Source: Streptomyces sp. NBC_00258 (lineage in GTDB: Bacteria; Actinomycetota; Actinomycetes; Streptomycetales; Streptomycetaceae). From it: 64,000 bases of DNA. The notes under the pieces were generated by a model that saw only the letters and a list, made by a program, of their open reading frames with translations, was not told where the DNA came from and made no database searches. The stretch is from positions 682,001 to 746,000 of the forward strand of contig NZ_CP108081.1 in NCBI RefSeq assembly GCF_036182465.1, read 5' to 3'. Positions 24,588 to 33,059 of the stretch are shown here, one piece after another. Each line of letters opens with the position of its first letter. The stretch's first letter is position 1. Position numbers and translations under genes: made by a program.

Positions 24588-24710
24588 TTACGGCTGGCCC
24601 GGCGTGCCGCCGCAGCAGGCGACGGTCTCGCTCTGATCGGCACCGGCAAGCGGTGCCACCGCGAACACCGTCGCCAACGCCACAAACAAACCAAGTACGG
24701 CTATTCGCAT
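24588..24710 (-). CDS. 40-residue secreted Cys-Cys peptide, copy 2
   Basis: Starts MRIAVLGLFVALATVFAVAP and ends with DQSETVACCGGTPGQP. Same length, signal segment and Cys-Cys position as its neighbours. It is the most diverged of the three copies, yet its reading frame and all key positions are kept. An AAGGAG site precedes the ATG. The spacing to copy 1 is 56 bases and contains a short conserved segment shared by all units. Confidence 0.75.
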   Translation of the reverse strand: MRIAVLGLFVALATVFAVAPLAGADQSETVACCGGTPGQP

Positions 24711-24769
24711 TTGCTGCTCCTTGCAGAGAGGGGAAACCTGATCCATCCCGTCCGCTGGCGAGGGCCCCG

Positions 24770-24892
24770 TTACCCGTGGCCGGGCATGCCGCCGCAGCAG
24801 GCGACGGTCTGGGTCTGGTCGGCGCCGGCGAAGGGTGCCACCGCGAGCACCGCGACCAGTGCCACGAAGAGGCCGAGTACGGCTTTACGCAT
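24770..24892 (-). CDS. 40-residue secreted Cys-Cys peptide, copy 3
   Basis: Starts MRKAVLGLFVALVAVLAVAP; the mature peptide is DQTQTVACCGGMPGHG. Nearly identical to copy 1, with the same GAGGAGAAG leader. It is first in transcription order and diverges from the LysR gene at 25176, which may control the array. An ATG further upstream (24970) in the same frame gives an implausible Arg/Pro-rich extension and was not used. Confidence 0.75.
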   Translation of the reverse strand: MRKAVLGLFVALVAVLAVAPFAGADQTQTVACCGGMPGHG

Positions 24893-24952
24893 TAACTTCT
24901 CCTCGTTGAGGGGGAATGTTGTCCAGCGCTTCCGCGGGCGAGGGCCCTTCGT

Positions 24953-24992
24953 TGGAAGCGCCCGTGCCACCAGCAGGCGACCGTCCCCGGGC
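24953..24992 (-). pseudogene. remnant of a fourth Cys-Cys peptide copy
   Basis: A short stretch matches the 3' end of the other copies (the ACxGTCGCCTGCTG segment encoding TVACC, followed by a GGCAC-rich tail), and the shared intergenic segment follows at the expected place. The signal-peptide part is absent. Confidence 0.45.
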
Positions 24993-25175
24993 GTTGCCGG
25001 AGGAACCGGTCATCAGCCCTGCTCCGAGCTGGTGGACCGTCAGGCCGATCAGTGACGCCGTTGACTATCACATGATCAGCACAGGGGTGTCATCGGACCA
25101 GGGGCACAGGATGCCTGGTGATCGATAACATGCTTGTTATCGCAGCAGGTTGGGCAGCGAGAAGGAGGTTTCTTT

Positions 25176-26105
25176 GTGGGGGTGTCCGTATCGAAGGAAC
25201 CGAGCGTTCATCAGCTCCGGCTCTTTCTCACGCTGAGCGAGGAACTCCATTTCGGGCGTGCTGCCGCGCGCTTGTTCATCACGCAGCCGGCGCTGAGTCA
25301 GCAGATCAGGGAGTTGGAGAAACGCTTGGGGGTACGCGTGGTGGAGCGCACGAGCCGGACGCTCACGCTCACCGAGGCAGGGCAGGTTTTGCTCCCCGAA
25401 GCCCGCGCGGCGGTCGCGGCGGTCGACCGGCTGCGGCGCGTGGCCGACGCGCAGTTGCGACAGGTCTGCGGACGACTCGTCGTGGGAACCATGGGAGCCG
25501 AGGCATCCATGGCGCACACCCGTGCCGTACTCAGCCTCCTGCAAGACCGCCACCCCGAAACGACCGTGCGGCTGGTCAACCTCGCGTTCGGCGACCACCT
25601 CGCCGCGCTGGCACAGCAGGAGGTCGACGTGGTTTTCGTCCGTCCTCCGGTGACGGACGACATCGAACTGCACCACCTGGCCACCGAGCCACGCGTGGCC
25701 TGCCTCTCCACCGGGCATCCCCTGGCGATCCAGCCCCGGCTCACCCTGGCTCAGCTCTCCGGCGTTCCGGTGGTCGACATGCCTGAGCAGGTTCCGCGGC
25801 TGTGGTGGGACTTCTGGGCGGTCGATCCCCGCCCCGACGGCAGCCGCGTCCGCTATGGGCCGGTAGTCACCGACATGGAATCGTTGCTGCACACGGTGGC
25901 CGCCGGAGAGGCAATGTGCTTCCTGCCGAAGGCCGCCCGTGAATACTTTCCACGCGCGGGCATCAGATACATCGACGTGGCCGATCTCATCCCCTCCACA
26001 TCCGCCCTCGCCTGGCTGCGGCGAAGACGTACCGAATCCACCATCAGAGCCATCCGGCACGCTGCCCACGAAGCCACGAACCGGGGTTACAGCGAAACCA
26101 TCTGA
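25176..26105 (+). CDS. LysR-family transcriptional regulator
   Basis: A 309-residue regulator. Helix-turn-helix near the N-terminus (HFGRAAARLFITQPALSQQI, then ELEKRLGVRVVER), followed by a LysR substrate-binding domain with LVVGTMGAEA and VDVVFVRPPVTDDIEL. It starts at GTG 25176, seven bases after AAGGAGGT. An earlier in-frame ATG (25134) lacks that site. LysR proteins commonly control a divergent neighbour, here the Cys-Cys peptide array. The effector is unknown. Confidence 0.93.
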   Translation: MGVSVSKEPSVHQLRLFLTLSEELHFGRAAARLFITQPALSQQIRELEKRLGVRVVERTSRTLTLTEAGQVLLPEARAAVAAVDRLRRVADAQLRQVCGRLVVGTMGAEASMAHTRAVLSLLQDRHPETTVRLVNLAFGDHLAALAQQEVDVVFVRPPVTDDIELHHLATEPRVACLSTGHPLAIQPRLTLAQLSGVPVVDMPEQVPRLWWDFWAVDPRPDGSRVRYGPVVTDMESLLHTVAAGEAMCFLPKAAREYFPRAGIRYIDVADLIPSTSALAWLRRRRTESTIRAIRHAAHEATNRGYSETI

Positions 26106-26445
26106 CGCTTCTGACGCTTCGAGGTGCCACAGGTTCGATAGGTGGCGCACAGCGCAACCAGTCACGGAACGTCACAGTTCAGGGGGTCTGGCACAGCTTC
26201 TCGGCCCTCCGTCACCTCACCTCACGCGCCCGGCTCCCCCACCTCACACCCTGCGCCCCGGCGGACACCGACACCGTGCCGCCGCCCGGCCCACGAAGGA
26301 TCAGAAGTGCCGTTCCCGAGACAGCGGAACAGAACGGGGTGTACCACCCCATGACAGCCACACCCGCCACCGAAACCGCTCCACAGCAGTGACGCTGCCC
26401 TTCATGAACACCCGGCCAGTACAAACACCCCGACCTGACATGCCG
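26106..26445. other. intergenic, no supported gene
   Basis: C-rich, with no frame of natural composition. It probably includes the lost 3' end of the adjacent transposase remnant. Confidence 0.4.
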
Positions 26446-27073
26446 TCACTGACACCCACCCACCGACACCAACCCGGCACATCGCACCTCGCCCTTGCGG
26501 CGGCGGTGGGGCATGACGAGCCCGGTGCCCGGATAGCCGCCATCGGCGATCGTCATCGTCCTCCCGACAGCGGCTTTGGCGCCGGATTGCTCCCACGCCC
26601 TGCAGTCGTTGCGGTTGCCCGGCAGAGGCCGGCCGACAACGACAACCCGGCGGGTATCGGCGTCGATGACCACCTGATGGTTGGTGGAGTACCTGTAGTT
26701 CTTGGACTGCGCGGCGATCGTGTGGTCGCGGGTGGGTACCAGGGTGCCGTCCACAATGAGCACGGCGTCTCTTGCGAAGCGGCGCCGAGGCTGAAGCGCC
26801 AGGAGCGGACCGAGGTGGGCGATGATGCGGTCGGCAGCGGACTTGGAGATGCCGAACAGCGGGGCGAGCTGGCGCATCGTCAAGTTTGTGCGCCAGTACG
26901 CCGTGACCAGCAGTGTTTCTGTCTGCCAGCGGCAGGCTCCACAGCCTGCCCCGGCGGGTGGCGTCGACCCCCTCGCGGCGCAGCGCCGTCACCAGTTTCA
27001 TGAACTGGCGCGGGCTCAGCCCGGAGAACGGGACTATCCATGACGGCTCCGATGCCGTGATCACACCAGCCAC
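26446..27073 (-). pseudogene. IS5/IS112-type transposase remnant (DDE_Tnp_4)
   Basis: N-terminal part from GTG 27073 (VAGVITASEPSWIVPFSGLS, RRGRLWSLPLADR), then a one-base frame change near 26915. The second frame continues TETLLVTAYWRTNLTMRQLA and the DDE core (LIVDGTLVPTRDH, later TIADGGYPGTGL). Homology stops after PHRRRKGE, so the C-terminal third is missing. It starts eight bases after the HAD gene stop. Inactive. Confidence 0.75.
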
Positions 27074-27080
27074 ATCAAGA

Positions 27081-27767
27081 TCATTCCATCGCGGCTGAAC
27101 CCTCCAGCCCGTGAGGGCGGGCCCCGGACACGAAGGCAAGGACGTCGCGGACCGCTTCGCGAAGGCTGCAGAAGTGACGATGCACGCCGTCCACCGCCGT
27201 AGGGGCGTTGACACCCCATACCGTCATCCCGGCACGCAGCCCGGACTCCACCCCGGAAGGGGCGTCCTCGATGACCAGACAGTCCTCTGGTTTGGCACCA
27301 AGTCGTGCGGCTGCCTGCAGATACGGCACAGGAGACGGCTTGCCTTCCTCCACGGCGGCCGCATCCACGAGGACCTCCGGGACCGGCAGGCCGGTCCGTG
27401 CGAAGCGTCCACGCACCCGGTGCTCATAGTTCGAAGTCACCAGCGCCCAGGACCCGGGCTGCAGAGCACTCAGCAGCTCCGAGGCGCCGCCGAAGGCCGT
27501 ATAGGTGCCGGAGCGGACGTCCTCGTCCTCCAGCTCGTGCAGTGCAGCAAGGCACTCCCCGGGGTCCTGGTCCGGAGCAACCTGCGCGAAGGTCTCCATC
27601 GGCCTCGTCCGCAGCGCCACTCGGTAGACCTCATCGGGGTCCAGTCCGTATCGCTCTGCCCAAGTTCGCCAAACCAGGCGCTGATTGTCCACGGCGTCGA
27701 TCAACGTGCCATCAACATCAAACAGGACATACCTCAACGCACCAGGACGGCCGGGTTCACTGATCAC
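27081..27767 (-). CDS. HAD-family hydrolase (phosphatase/phosphomutase-like)
   Basis: A 228-residue haloacid-dehalogenase-fold enzyme. Motif I is FDVDGTL with nucleophile Asp17 and Asp19, motif II is ALVTSNYE, motif III is the Lys of EEGKPSP, and motif IV is LVIEDAPSG. The insertion after motif I is helical (cap type C1), as in phosphoglycolate phosphatase and beta-phosphoglucomutase. Cytosolic, stand-alone. The substrate cannot be told from the motifs. Confidence 0.9.
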   Translation of the reverse strand: MISEPGRPGALRYVLFDVDGTLIDAVDNQRLVWRTWAERYGLDPDEVYRVALRTRPMETFAQVAPDQDPGECLAALHELEDEDVRSGTYTAFGGASELLSALQPGSWALVTSNYEHRVRGRFARTGLPVPEVLVDAAAVEEGKPSPVPYLQAAARLGAKPEDCLVIEDAPSGVESGLRAGMTVWGVNAPTAVDGVHRHFCSLREAVRDVLAFVSGARPHGLEGSAAME

Positions 27768-27802
27768 GCTTCGATCATGCCATCAGGCCCTGAGCGGGCA
27801 GT

Positions 27803-27940
27803 TTGCGGGACAAGCCTTACGAAAGGTCGTTGTCCGAGATCGCGTTCTGGGAGGACCCGGACGGCGGCACCGCTTCGATCGTCGCGGAGGACGAGATCCT
27901 GAGGATCCAGGGGGGAGGCCCCTCCAGCTTCAGCAAAGAC
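27803..27940 (+). pseudogene. short coding remnant, unassigned
   Basis: A frame from GTG 27803 reads naturally for about 35 residues (KPYERSLSEIAFWEDPDGGT, ASIVAEDEILRIQ), then becomes Pro/Thr rich. Probably the surviving part of a gene beside the IS copy. No family recognised. Confidence 0.3.
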
Positions 27941-28169
27941 GGTCACACACACGCCACCACCGCGAACTACAGCCTGCCCGGCTGCACCCACACTCCCCCA
28001 CCACACCACCCGCCAGAGACAAAGCCCCATTGCCTTCCGGCAGCCACTGAAACAGCGCAGTATCCAACCAGCCTGCGCAGCACCCCACCAACAACTACAT
28101 CACCCCAGGCCAGAAACCCTGCCCACCGCCACCCCTGCTCACCATCACCGGGCGATCAAGCAACACCCA

Positions 28170-29040
28170 CCACCCAGTGAACTCTTTCAGCGCTGCCGCT
28201 CCAGGGTGAGGACAGCGGCGGCGATTGACGTCATTCGATTCGGGCTGCATCGGGACCGGCGGAAGATCCGCCACGACTTCAGGCGTGCGACGCCACGCTC
28301 GACCGGGGCCCGTGCTGCTGACAGCGCGCGGTTGACGGTTTGCTGAGTCGGTGTGAGCTCGCGGCCCGGTGGACGTCTGAGGGGGGTCGTCACCCACGAG
28401 CCGGCGCCCATGTAGGCACGGTCAGCGAGGATTGGGACGCCTTGGCGTTCGCAGATCCGGATGATCCGGTGGGTGCGGGCCGCGGTCAGATCGTGGGCGC
28501 GGCCGGGCAGGGCGGGCGAGATCCACAGCAGCCGTCCGGCCGGATCGGTCACCACCTGCACGTTCACTCCGTGCCGGCGGTGCTTGTGGGAGTAGTCGGC
28601 CCGGCTGTCGCCGACCCGGTCGCACTCCGCGAGGGTGCCGTCGAGCAAGACGTAGTGCGGGTCGGCTTCACGCAAGGCACGCAGCAGGCCGGGTGCTCGG
28701 TCGGCGAGCAGGTCGATGACGGCTGATGTGTAGGCGTGGGCGGTGCCGACGGAGATGCCGAAGCCGGCTGCGAGTTGGGCGAGGGTGTCGTGCCGGCGCA
28801 GGTACACCAGGCCGACGAGGGCACGTTGGTGCGGTGGGAGCTTGCAACGGCGGTCACCCTCGCGGGTGACGATGAGCATCGTGGCCCACTCGACCAGGGC
28901 ATGGGGCAGGTCGAGTGCGGCAGAATACGGAACCAACGCGGCTCCTGTGTCTGTGGGTTGAGACTTCGAACACCTCCCCCAACGGCACGGGAGCCTCGTG
29001 CGTTGCGCACACCTCCAGCGTCACCCGATCAGTGGCCACT
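28170..29040. mobile_element. IS5-type insertion sequence, approximate ends
   Basis: The right edge is inferred from where the hydrolase reading frame loses homology (after TRFTELFQ). The left edge is taken just beyond the transposase stop. CAGTG-like sequences are present near both edges, but the inverted repeats are not clear. Confidence 0.45.
28187..28936 (-). CDS. IS5-type transposase (DDE_Tnp_4), apparently intact
   Basis: A 249-residue transposase: helix-turn-helix region QLAAGFGISVGTAHAYTSAV, first catalytic Asp in YVLLDGTLAECDR, second in PILADRAYMGAGSW, and the Glu/Arg region near ARAPVERGVARLKSW. It starts at TTG 28936. The element appears to run to about 29040, where it interrupts a secreted hydrolase gene. 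Clear terminal repeats were not identified by eye. Confidence 0.82.
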   Translation of the reverse strand: MVPYSAALDLPHALVEWATMLIVTREGDRRCKLPPHQRALVGLVYLRRHDTLAQLAAGFGISVGTAHAYTSAVIDLLADRAPGLLRALREADPHYVLLDGTLAECDRVGDSRADYSHKHRRHGVNVQVVTDPAGRLLWISPALPGRAHDLTAARTHRIIRICERQGVPILADRAYMGAGSWVTTPLRRPPGRELTPTQQTVNRALSAARAPVERGVARLKSWRIFRRSRCSPNRMTSIAAAVLTLERQR

Positions 29041-29346
29041 CTGAAACAGCTCCGTGAACCGGGTGGTGCAGCCATCTGATCCCAACTTCTTGCCGTAGTA
29101 ACCGTACGTGATCAGCTGGTTGTCCGCATACCTCTGCGACTTGAAGTAATTGATCGCGTCCGACCAGTATTCCTCGCAATTGACCGCCGCCGTGAACGTG
29201 GGATCGAATCCGTGTACAAAGATCACCTTGCTGCGGCCGTCCGACCGGGCCGGCGCGGCGTTTGCCGGGGCAGCCGCCACGAATGCGATCGCCATGGCGA
29301 GAAGTGCGCTGAGGAACAGCGTGGTTGAACTGCGGGCTCTTCGCAT
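29029..29346 (-). pseudogene. secreted alpha/beta hydrolase (lipase-like), 3' part lost to IS
   Basis: ATG 29346 follows GGAAGGG. The signal peptide (RRARSSTTLFLSALLAMAIA to PANAAPA) is followed by the oxyanion-strand motif KVIFVHGFDP and CEEYWSDAINYFKSQ. The frame ends after FTELFQSGH in a stop supplied by the inserted DNA. Catalytic Ser, Asp and His are lost, so it is inactive. No matching 3' part was found on the other side of the IS. Confidence 0.7.
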
Positions 29347-29534
29347 GACCCGACCCTTCCAGGTAATCAGGTTGAACTCGAGATCGGGTGTCCGATCAGA
29401 GTGAACGTGCTGGATCACCGGCCGGCCCTACGGGCAGGGCCGTCGAACCTCGAATGACACTGGTGGATTTCTGGCACCGGATGCGAGCATTTTTCCGGCG
29501 GATAACGGGCACAGTAGCCCGGCCCGGTCACTAG

Positions 29535-30186
29535 GTGTGCCGGTCGTTCGCCCCACAAAGAGCGGCCGCTCTGAGCCGGTCAACTACCCTTTGACTTCCT
29601 GCGGCTTGAGGTCCGAGGTGCGCAGTGCCTCCTTTATGACAGCGAGCTACCTGCGGATGTACCGCTCCACGTCAGCCGCCAAGACACAGAGCACTACCTC
29701 GTGTCAGCGGCCAGCACCGCCATAAATCAGGGACCTGCAAGAACCCGCGCTATCTGACCAACCGTCACTGCCACCAGCACACTGACATGAAGCCGACACA
29801 TCGCAGGTTGAGCGGGGGGATTTCCATCGCGGCCGCGTCGGAGAACGCGATCCTGTCGCGGCGTCGTGCTGAGGGGCATCAGGCGACGGCCAGCCTTGGA
29901 GCGGCAAGCAAAGCCAAGTGCGCCTCGCGCAGTTCCTCCCACGGAGTCCACTGCTCCGCATCGGGCAGACCGTTGGCCGCGATGTCTTCAAGGACCGCGG
30001 CGAACTGGTCGGCGTTCGCGCGGGTCCTGGCCGCGTATGCGCGCACCGCATCGGCAGCCGCCGACGGTAGCGGCAGTCGAGCTCAACAAGGTCGCGGCTG
30101 CAGCCCAGAGGCGGTCTCGTCCGCCGCCTTGCCCGTATTCCGGTGTGCGCGGCGGCTGTTCCTTGTGGGGCAAACGACCGGCACAC
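29535..30186. repeat. 24-bp inverted repeat pair 605 bases apart
   Basis: 29535-29558 and 30163-30186 are inverted copies of GTGTGCCGGTCGTT followed by (C/T)GCCCCACAA, with one mismatch. The segment between them holds the decayed gene at 29879. Could mark a lost mobile element or a duplicated upstream region. Confidence 0.5.
29879..30170 (-). pseudogene. hypothetical gene remnant, frameshifted
   Basis: The 3' part reads PSAAADAVRAYAARTRANAD, QFAAVLEDIAANGLPDAEQW, TPWEELREAHLALLA on the minus strand, with natural helical composition, but has no start. The upstream part (RDRLWAAAATLL) is in another frame, and a stop separates them at about 30085. No function recognised. Confidence 0.45.
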
Positions 30187-30429
30187 TCAGCGACCGGGCC
30201 GGGCTACCGTGGGCCCGTCGTATGTGGCTGACAACGGCCGTGGCGGTCGCGCATGACTTCACCCGCAGGGTGACCCTCGCTTGATGCAGCGTCAGCTTGA
30301 GGCGGTGCACGACTGACAAAGTTCCCCGCACGGATGACAAAGTCCGAAGCCCACGATGATCCTAAAGTCCGTGGACGAGGCCAGAGTGTCGAGCCTCGCC
30401 GCTGTCAGTTACCTACGAACTGGAGAACC

Positions 30430-30885
30430 GTGAACAGAAACCGTTTCAAGGTCGGCGCCATCAGTGCCGTCATCGGCGTGCTCTCGACGCTGCTGGTTGG
30501 TTTGACCGCGAGCCCTGCCTCTGCCGCCACCCCCCAGTGCAACTGGGCCCAGATCACGACGTTTAGCGCCCTTCCCAGCGGGCGGTATCAGTACCTGCCT
30601 ACGTTCAGCGGCAGCGGCGGCTACAACTACCACTGCTGGATGGCCTACGGAACCAGAAACGCCGGAGTCGCAGCGCTTCAGGGGGCGATCAACCTTTGCT
30701 ACAACAGCATCCCTGATATTGATGTCGATCGCGTCTACGGGAACGACACCCTAGCAGCGGTACGCGCTGTTCAGACGCAGCACCGAATCAAGGTAGACGG
30801 CGAGTACGGCCCCGACACCTACGCCGCCATGAAGTTTCCGTTGTATCGGATCGTCGACAATCAGTTCTCCGGCACCTGCATGTAG
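30430..30885 (+). CDS. secreted peptidoglycan-binding-like protein
   Basis: A 151-residue exported protein starting at GTG 30430 after GGAGAA. Signal peptide about 1-34 (VGAISAVIGVLSTLLVGLTA, then ASPASAA). The mature part has PG_binding_1-like halves, GVAALQGAINLCYNSI and NDTLAAVRAVQTQ, followed by VDGEYGPDT. Its cysteines (PQCNWAQ, YHCWMAY, NLCYNS, SGTCM) match the layout of the protein at 3042, so the two are distant paralogues. Likely cell-wall associated. Confidence 0.82.
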   Translation: MNRNRFKVGAISAVIGVLSTLLVGLTASPASAATPQCNWAQITTFSALPSGRYQYLPTFSGSGGYNYHCWMAYGTRNAGVAALQGAINLCYNSIPDIDVDRVYGNDTLAAVRAVQTQHRIKVDGEYGPDTYAAMKFPLYRIVDNQFSGTCM

Positions 30886-31035
30886 GAGCTGTGCGGAACT
30901 CGTCAGCGTTGGCTGAAGGCAGACCGTAGAGGGCAATGCCATGCGCCGCACCCTCCTCGCGCAGCGCCAGGTTTGCGAGACGGCCGCAGACCGCGGATGC
31001 CCCTGACGACCCTCAGGGCGCTGCACCGTCCCCGC

Positions 31036-31257
31036 ATGGACCTCGCACCCGCCCAACCCCTCACGCCGCCCCTGACGTCCGCCGAGCGCGACCAGGTGCA
31101 GCGCGCGGCCGACGCTTGCGGAACGAGCATCGAGGAGTTCATGCGCTGCGCGGTCCTCACAGCGGCCGCCGATCCGTTCCTCGCCGCCCTTGAGCAGGCC
31201 GCCACCACCATCGCCAGGCGGGCCGATCGTATCCAGCACGACTACGCCACCGGCTGA
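31036..31257 (+). CDS. small DUF1778/RHH-like protein
   Basis: A 73-residue helical protein (TSAERDQVQRAADACGTSIE, EFMRCAVLTAA) resembling ribbon-helix-helix antitoxins or mobilisation accessory proteins. Start ATG 31036; an in-frame ATG at 30973 adds an Arg-rich tail. No toxin gene is adjacent, so the antitoxin role is only a suggestion. Confidence 0.5.
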   Translation: MDLAPAQPLTPPLTSAERDQVQRAADACGTSIEEFMRCAVLTAAADPFLAALEQAATTIARRADRIQHDYATG

Positions 31258-31398
31258 CGGCACAGGGAAGGCTCGGTGTCGGCGGAGGATGCGATGCCGG
31301 GATCGGCTGTGAGGTGATTCGGGACAGCGAGAACCGCCCGGGACGGCCATCGCTGGCACGCCCGCGCGGCTTCATTGCTGGCTCAGCAGCCCTGGCCA

Positions 31399-31720
31399 TC
31401 AGGCCGTGGGATACGACCCGGTGACGGTGATGATCTCCCCGTCCGCGACACCCTCGGCATCACCGTAGAGGTGCCCGATGTTCGCGACCGCCGCCCCGTT
31501 CGCGCCGGTGGTCACACGGATACGGTCGATCTGCGAACCGTCCGACCAGAAGGGCGGCACCTTCGAGAGTGGGGCAAGGGTCCGCCGGCCAGCGAGTAGC
31601 GTTGGTAGACGTTCAGCATCAAGGCCCCGAAGGACGTGGTGGGCCGCACGACCATCCAGTACGACCTGGCCGCAAAGGACGAGCACGACCAGGGCTCCGG
31701 ATAATCCCTCGCCGCGCTGC
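31399..31720 (-). pseudogene. frameshifted hypothetical gene
   Basis: The upstream frame gives FAARSYWMVVRPTTSFGALM, LNVYQRYSLAGGPL; the downstream frame gives SKVPPFWSDGSQIDRIRVTT, GANGAAVANIGHLYGDAEGV. They join near 31587 by a one-base change. No start is seen. Unrecognised. Confidence 0.4.
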
Positions 31721-31798
31721 GCTGCCGCGGGCTGGCTCTACGGGAGAGGTGGAGTGGTGGGTGGGAACGACACCTCAAGCTTCACCATCCCAGCGCTG

Positions 31799-32059
31799 CT
31801 ATCCGAGCCAGATGATGTCGATGATGTACAGGCGCCCGGCCGGGCGGTTGATCCAGTAGACGGCGGTGAGGTGTCCGACCGCGGCGGCGCGGACGTCCTC
31901 GCCTTCGGGGTCGCGGCTGTCGAAGGGCGGGAAGGACCACGGGTCGCGGCCGGCGATGTCCATCACGTCGCGCAGCATCGCCCGGGCGTGGTCGGGCAGG
32001 TCGTCCAGGACGGCCAGCGCCTTCGGGGACAGGCGTGCGGGCCACGGTGCATCGCTCAC
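31799..32059 (-). CDS. RelE/ParE-type toxin
   Basis: An 86-residue protein starting at GTG 32059, overlapping the upstream gene's stop by four bases. The pattern SPKALAVLDDLPDHARAMLR then VGHLTAVYWINRPAGRLYII is that of a RelE/ParE fold (two helices then a beta sheet). Such toxins cut mRNA or poison gyrase; catalytic residues are variable, so the target is not assigned. The upstream partner is its probable antitoxin. Confidence 0.7.
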   Translation of the reverse strand: MSDAPWPARLSPKALAVLDDLPDHARAMLRDVMDIAGRDPWSFPPFDSRDPEGEDVRAAAVGHLTAVYWINRPAGRLYIIDIIWLG

Positions 32060-32361
32060 CGGCGGGTATCGAGAATGTCGGCCAGATCGACGCCGTCGGA
32101 GTCGTCCCTGCCGGAAGCCTTGAACGCGTCGACGGCCGGGGCTGCTTCGAGACGGGCCTGCCAGGTGCGTACGACGTCGTGGAGCGAGCTGAGGCTGTAG
32201 GAGTGCCGGGAGTCCTCCAGGGCGCGTGTCCAGTCCTGCTCGAACGCCGGCACCCAGACCTCGGCGCGCGGGCTGACCCGGAGCTGGGCGAGCAGCTGCG
32301 CGGCCGCGGTCGGCGAGAGCGGGGCCGGCGGGACGGGCGCGTGGTCGGGCTGGGCGCTCAT
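32056..32361 (-). CDS. putative antitoxin (DUF6247-like)
   Basis: A 101-residue protein from ATG 32361, placed immediately before the toxin with a four-base overlap, the usual order for type II modules. A helical N-terminal region (LSPTAAAQLLAQLRVSPRAE, VWVPAFEQDWTRALEDSR) and a disordered acidic tail (DDSDGVDLADILDTRR) fit an antitoxin that wraps its toxin. The family name is from memory and tentative. Confidence 0.6.
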   Translation of the reverse strand: MSAQPDHAPVPPAPLSPTAAAQLLAQLRVSPRAEVWVPAFEQDWTRALEDSRHSYSLSSLHDVVRTWQARLEAAPAVDAFKASGRDDSDGVDLADILDTRR

Positions 32362-32564
32362 CGCCACCTCCAGAAGGGTCTTCCTGCCACGGTACGCGCC
32401 ACTACCCGCCGCCATCCAGACGGACCCGTCAGAAGCCGCTGGCCACGACCAGAGTGGGGTTCTCGATGCGTTCCAGGTTCTTCCGGAACGGTGTGCGGGT
32501 GCCGGCCCGCCAGGCGCTGCGGTTCCCCCTCGGGGAACGTGGTCACCGTTCTCGTACGACGTCA

Positions 32565-32592
32565 CGGCGCTGCACCTCATGGTGCAGCGCCG
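32565..32592. terminator. hairpin
   Basis: Perfect 12-bp arms with loop TCAT, downstream of the small minus-strand gene at 32667. A weaker hairpin (GTTCCCC/GGGGAAC) lies at 32522-32538. Confidence 0.6.
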
Positions 32593-32666
32593 TTCTCATG
32601 TCAGAGCGAGGCAGCGTTTCCCGTGTCCGGTCGACGGGGTCGGGGTTCTTCTCTGCCGGCGGTGGG

Positions 32667-32843
32667 TCAGCGGGTACGGAGCCACCATTCCAGGAGAGCA
32701 ACGGTGGCGGCCCCGGTGGATCCGGCGAAGCCGAGGACGGCGCGGCGGCCGGCCTCGTGCCACAGCTTCCGCGGGGACTGAGGGTCGGCGGGCGTGGTGG
32801 CGGCTGCGTGGCGTGGGGTGGGCTTGCGGCGGCGGTGGGCCAT
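32667..32843 (-). CDS. small membrane protein
   Basis: A 58-residue protein beginning MAHRRRKPTPRHAATTPADP and ending GFAGSTGAATVALLEWWLRT R. A basic disordered start is followed by one membrane helix. It is recognised as coding by natural composition and the clean start and stop. Function unknown. Confidence 0.5.
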   Translation of the reverse strand: MAHRRRKPTPRHAAATTPADPQSPRKLWHEAGRRAVLGFAGSTGAATVALLEWWLRTR

Positions 32844-33059
32844 GGTCGTCTTCCCTCAGTGGCGGGGTGGATGGTGGTGCGCCGGGCCCGGCGTTGGTTC
32901 GAGATTTGCCGGTTGAGGGTGTTCTGGTCTCAAGTGCGGGGTGCGTGAGGCAGGTTGGGGAATAACCTGCTGGTCCGCCTGTGTGCGGTTCGGCTGCCTG
33001 ATCCACCCATTTCAGGCAGCCGAGGTACCGCGGGATGGCAGGGCATGGCGGGCACAGGG

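Noticed and set aside
24409..24892. Chaplin or lanthipeptide precursor genes
   Set aside because: No chaplin GN-rich domain, no Ser/Thr-Cys core and no modification enzymes nearby; a signal peptide is present instead of a leader.
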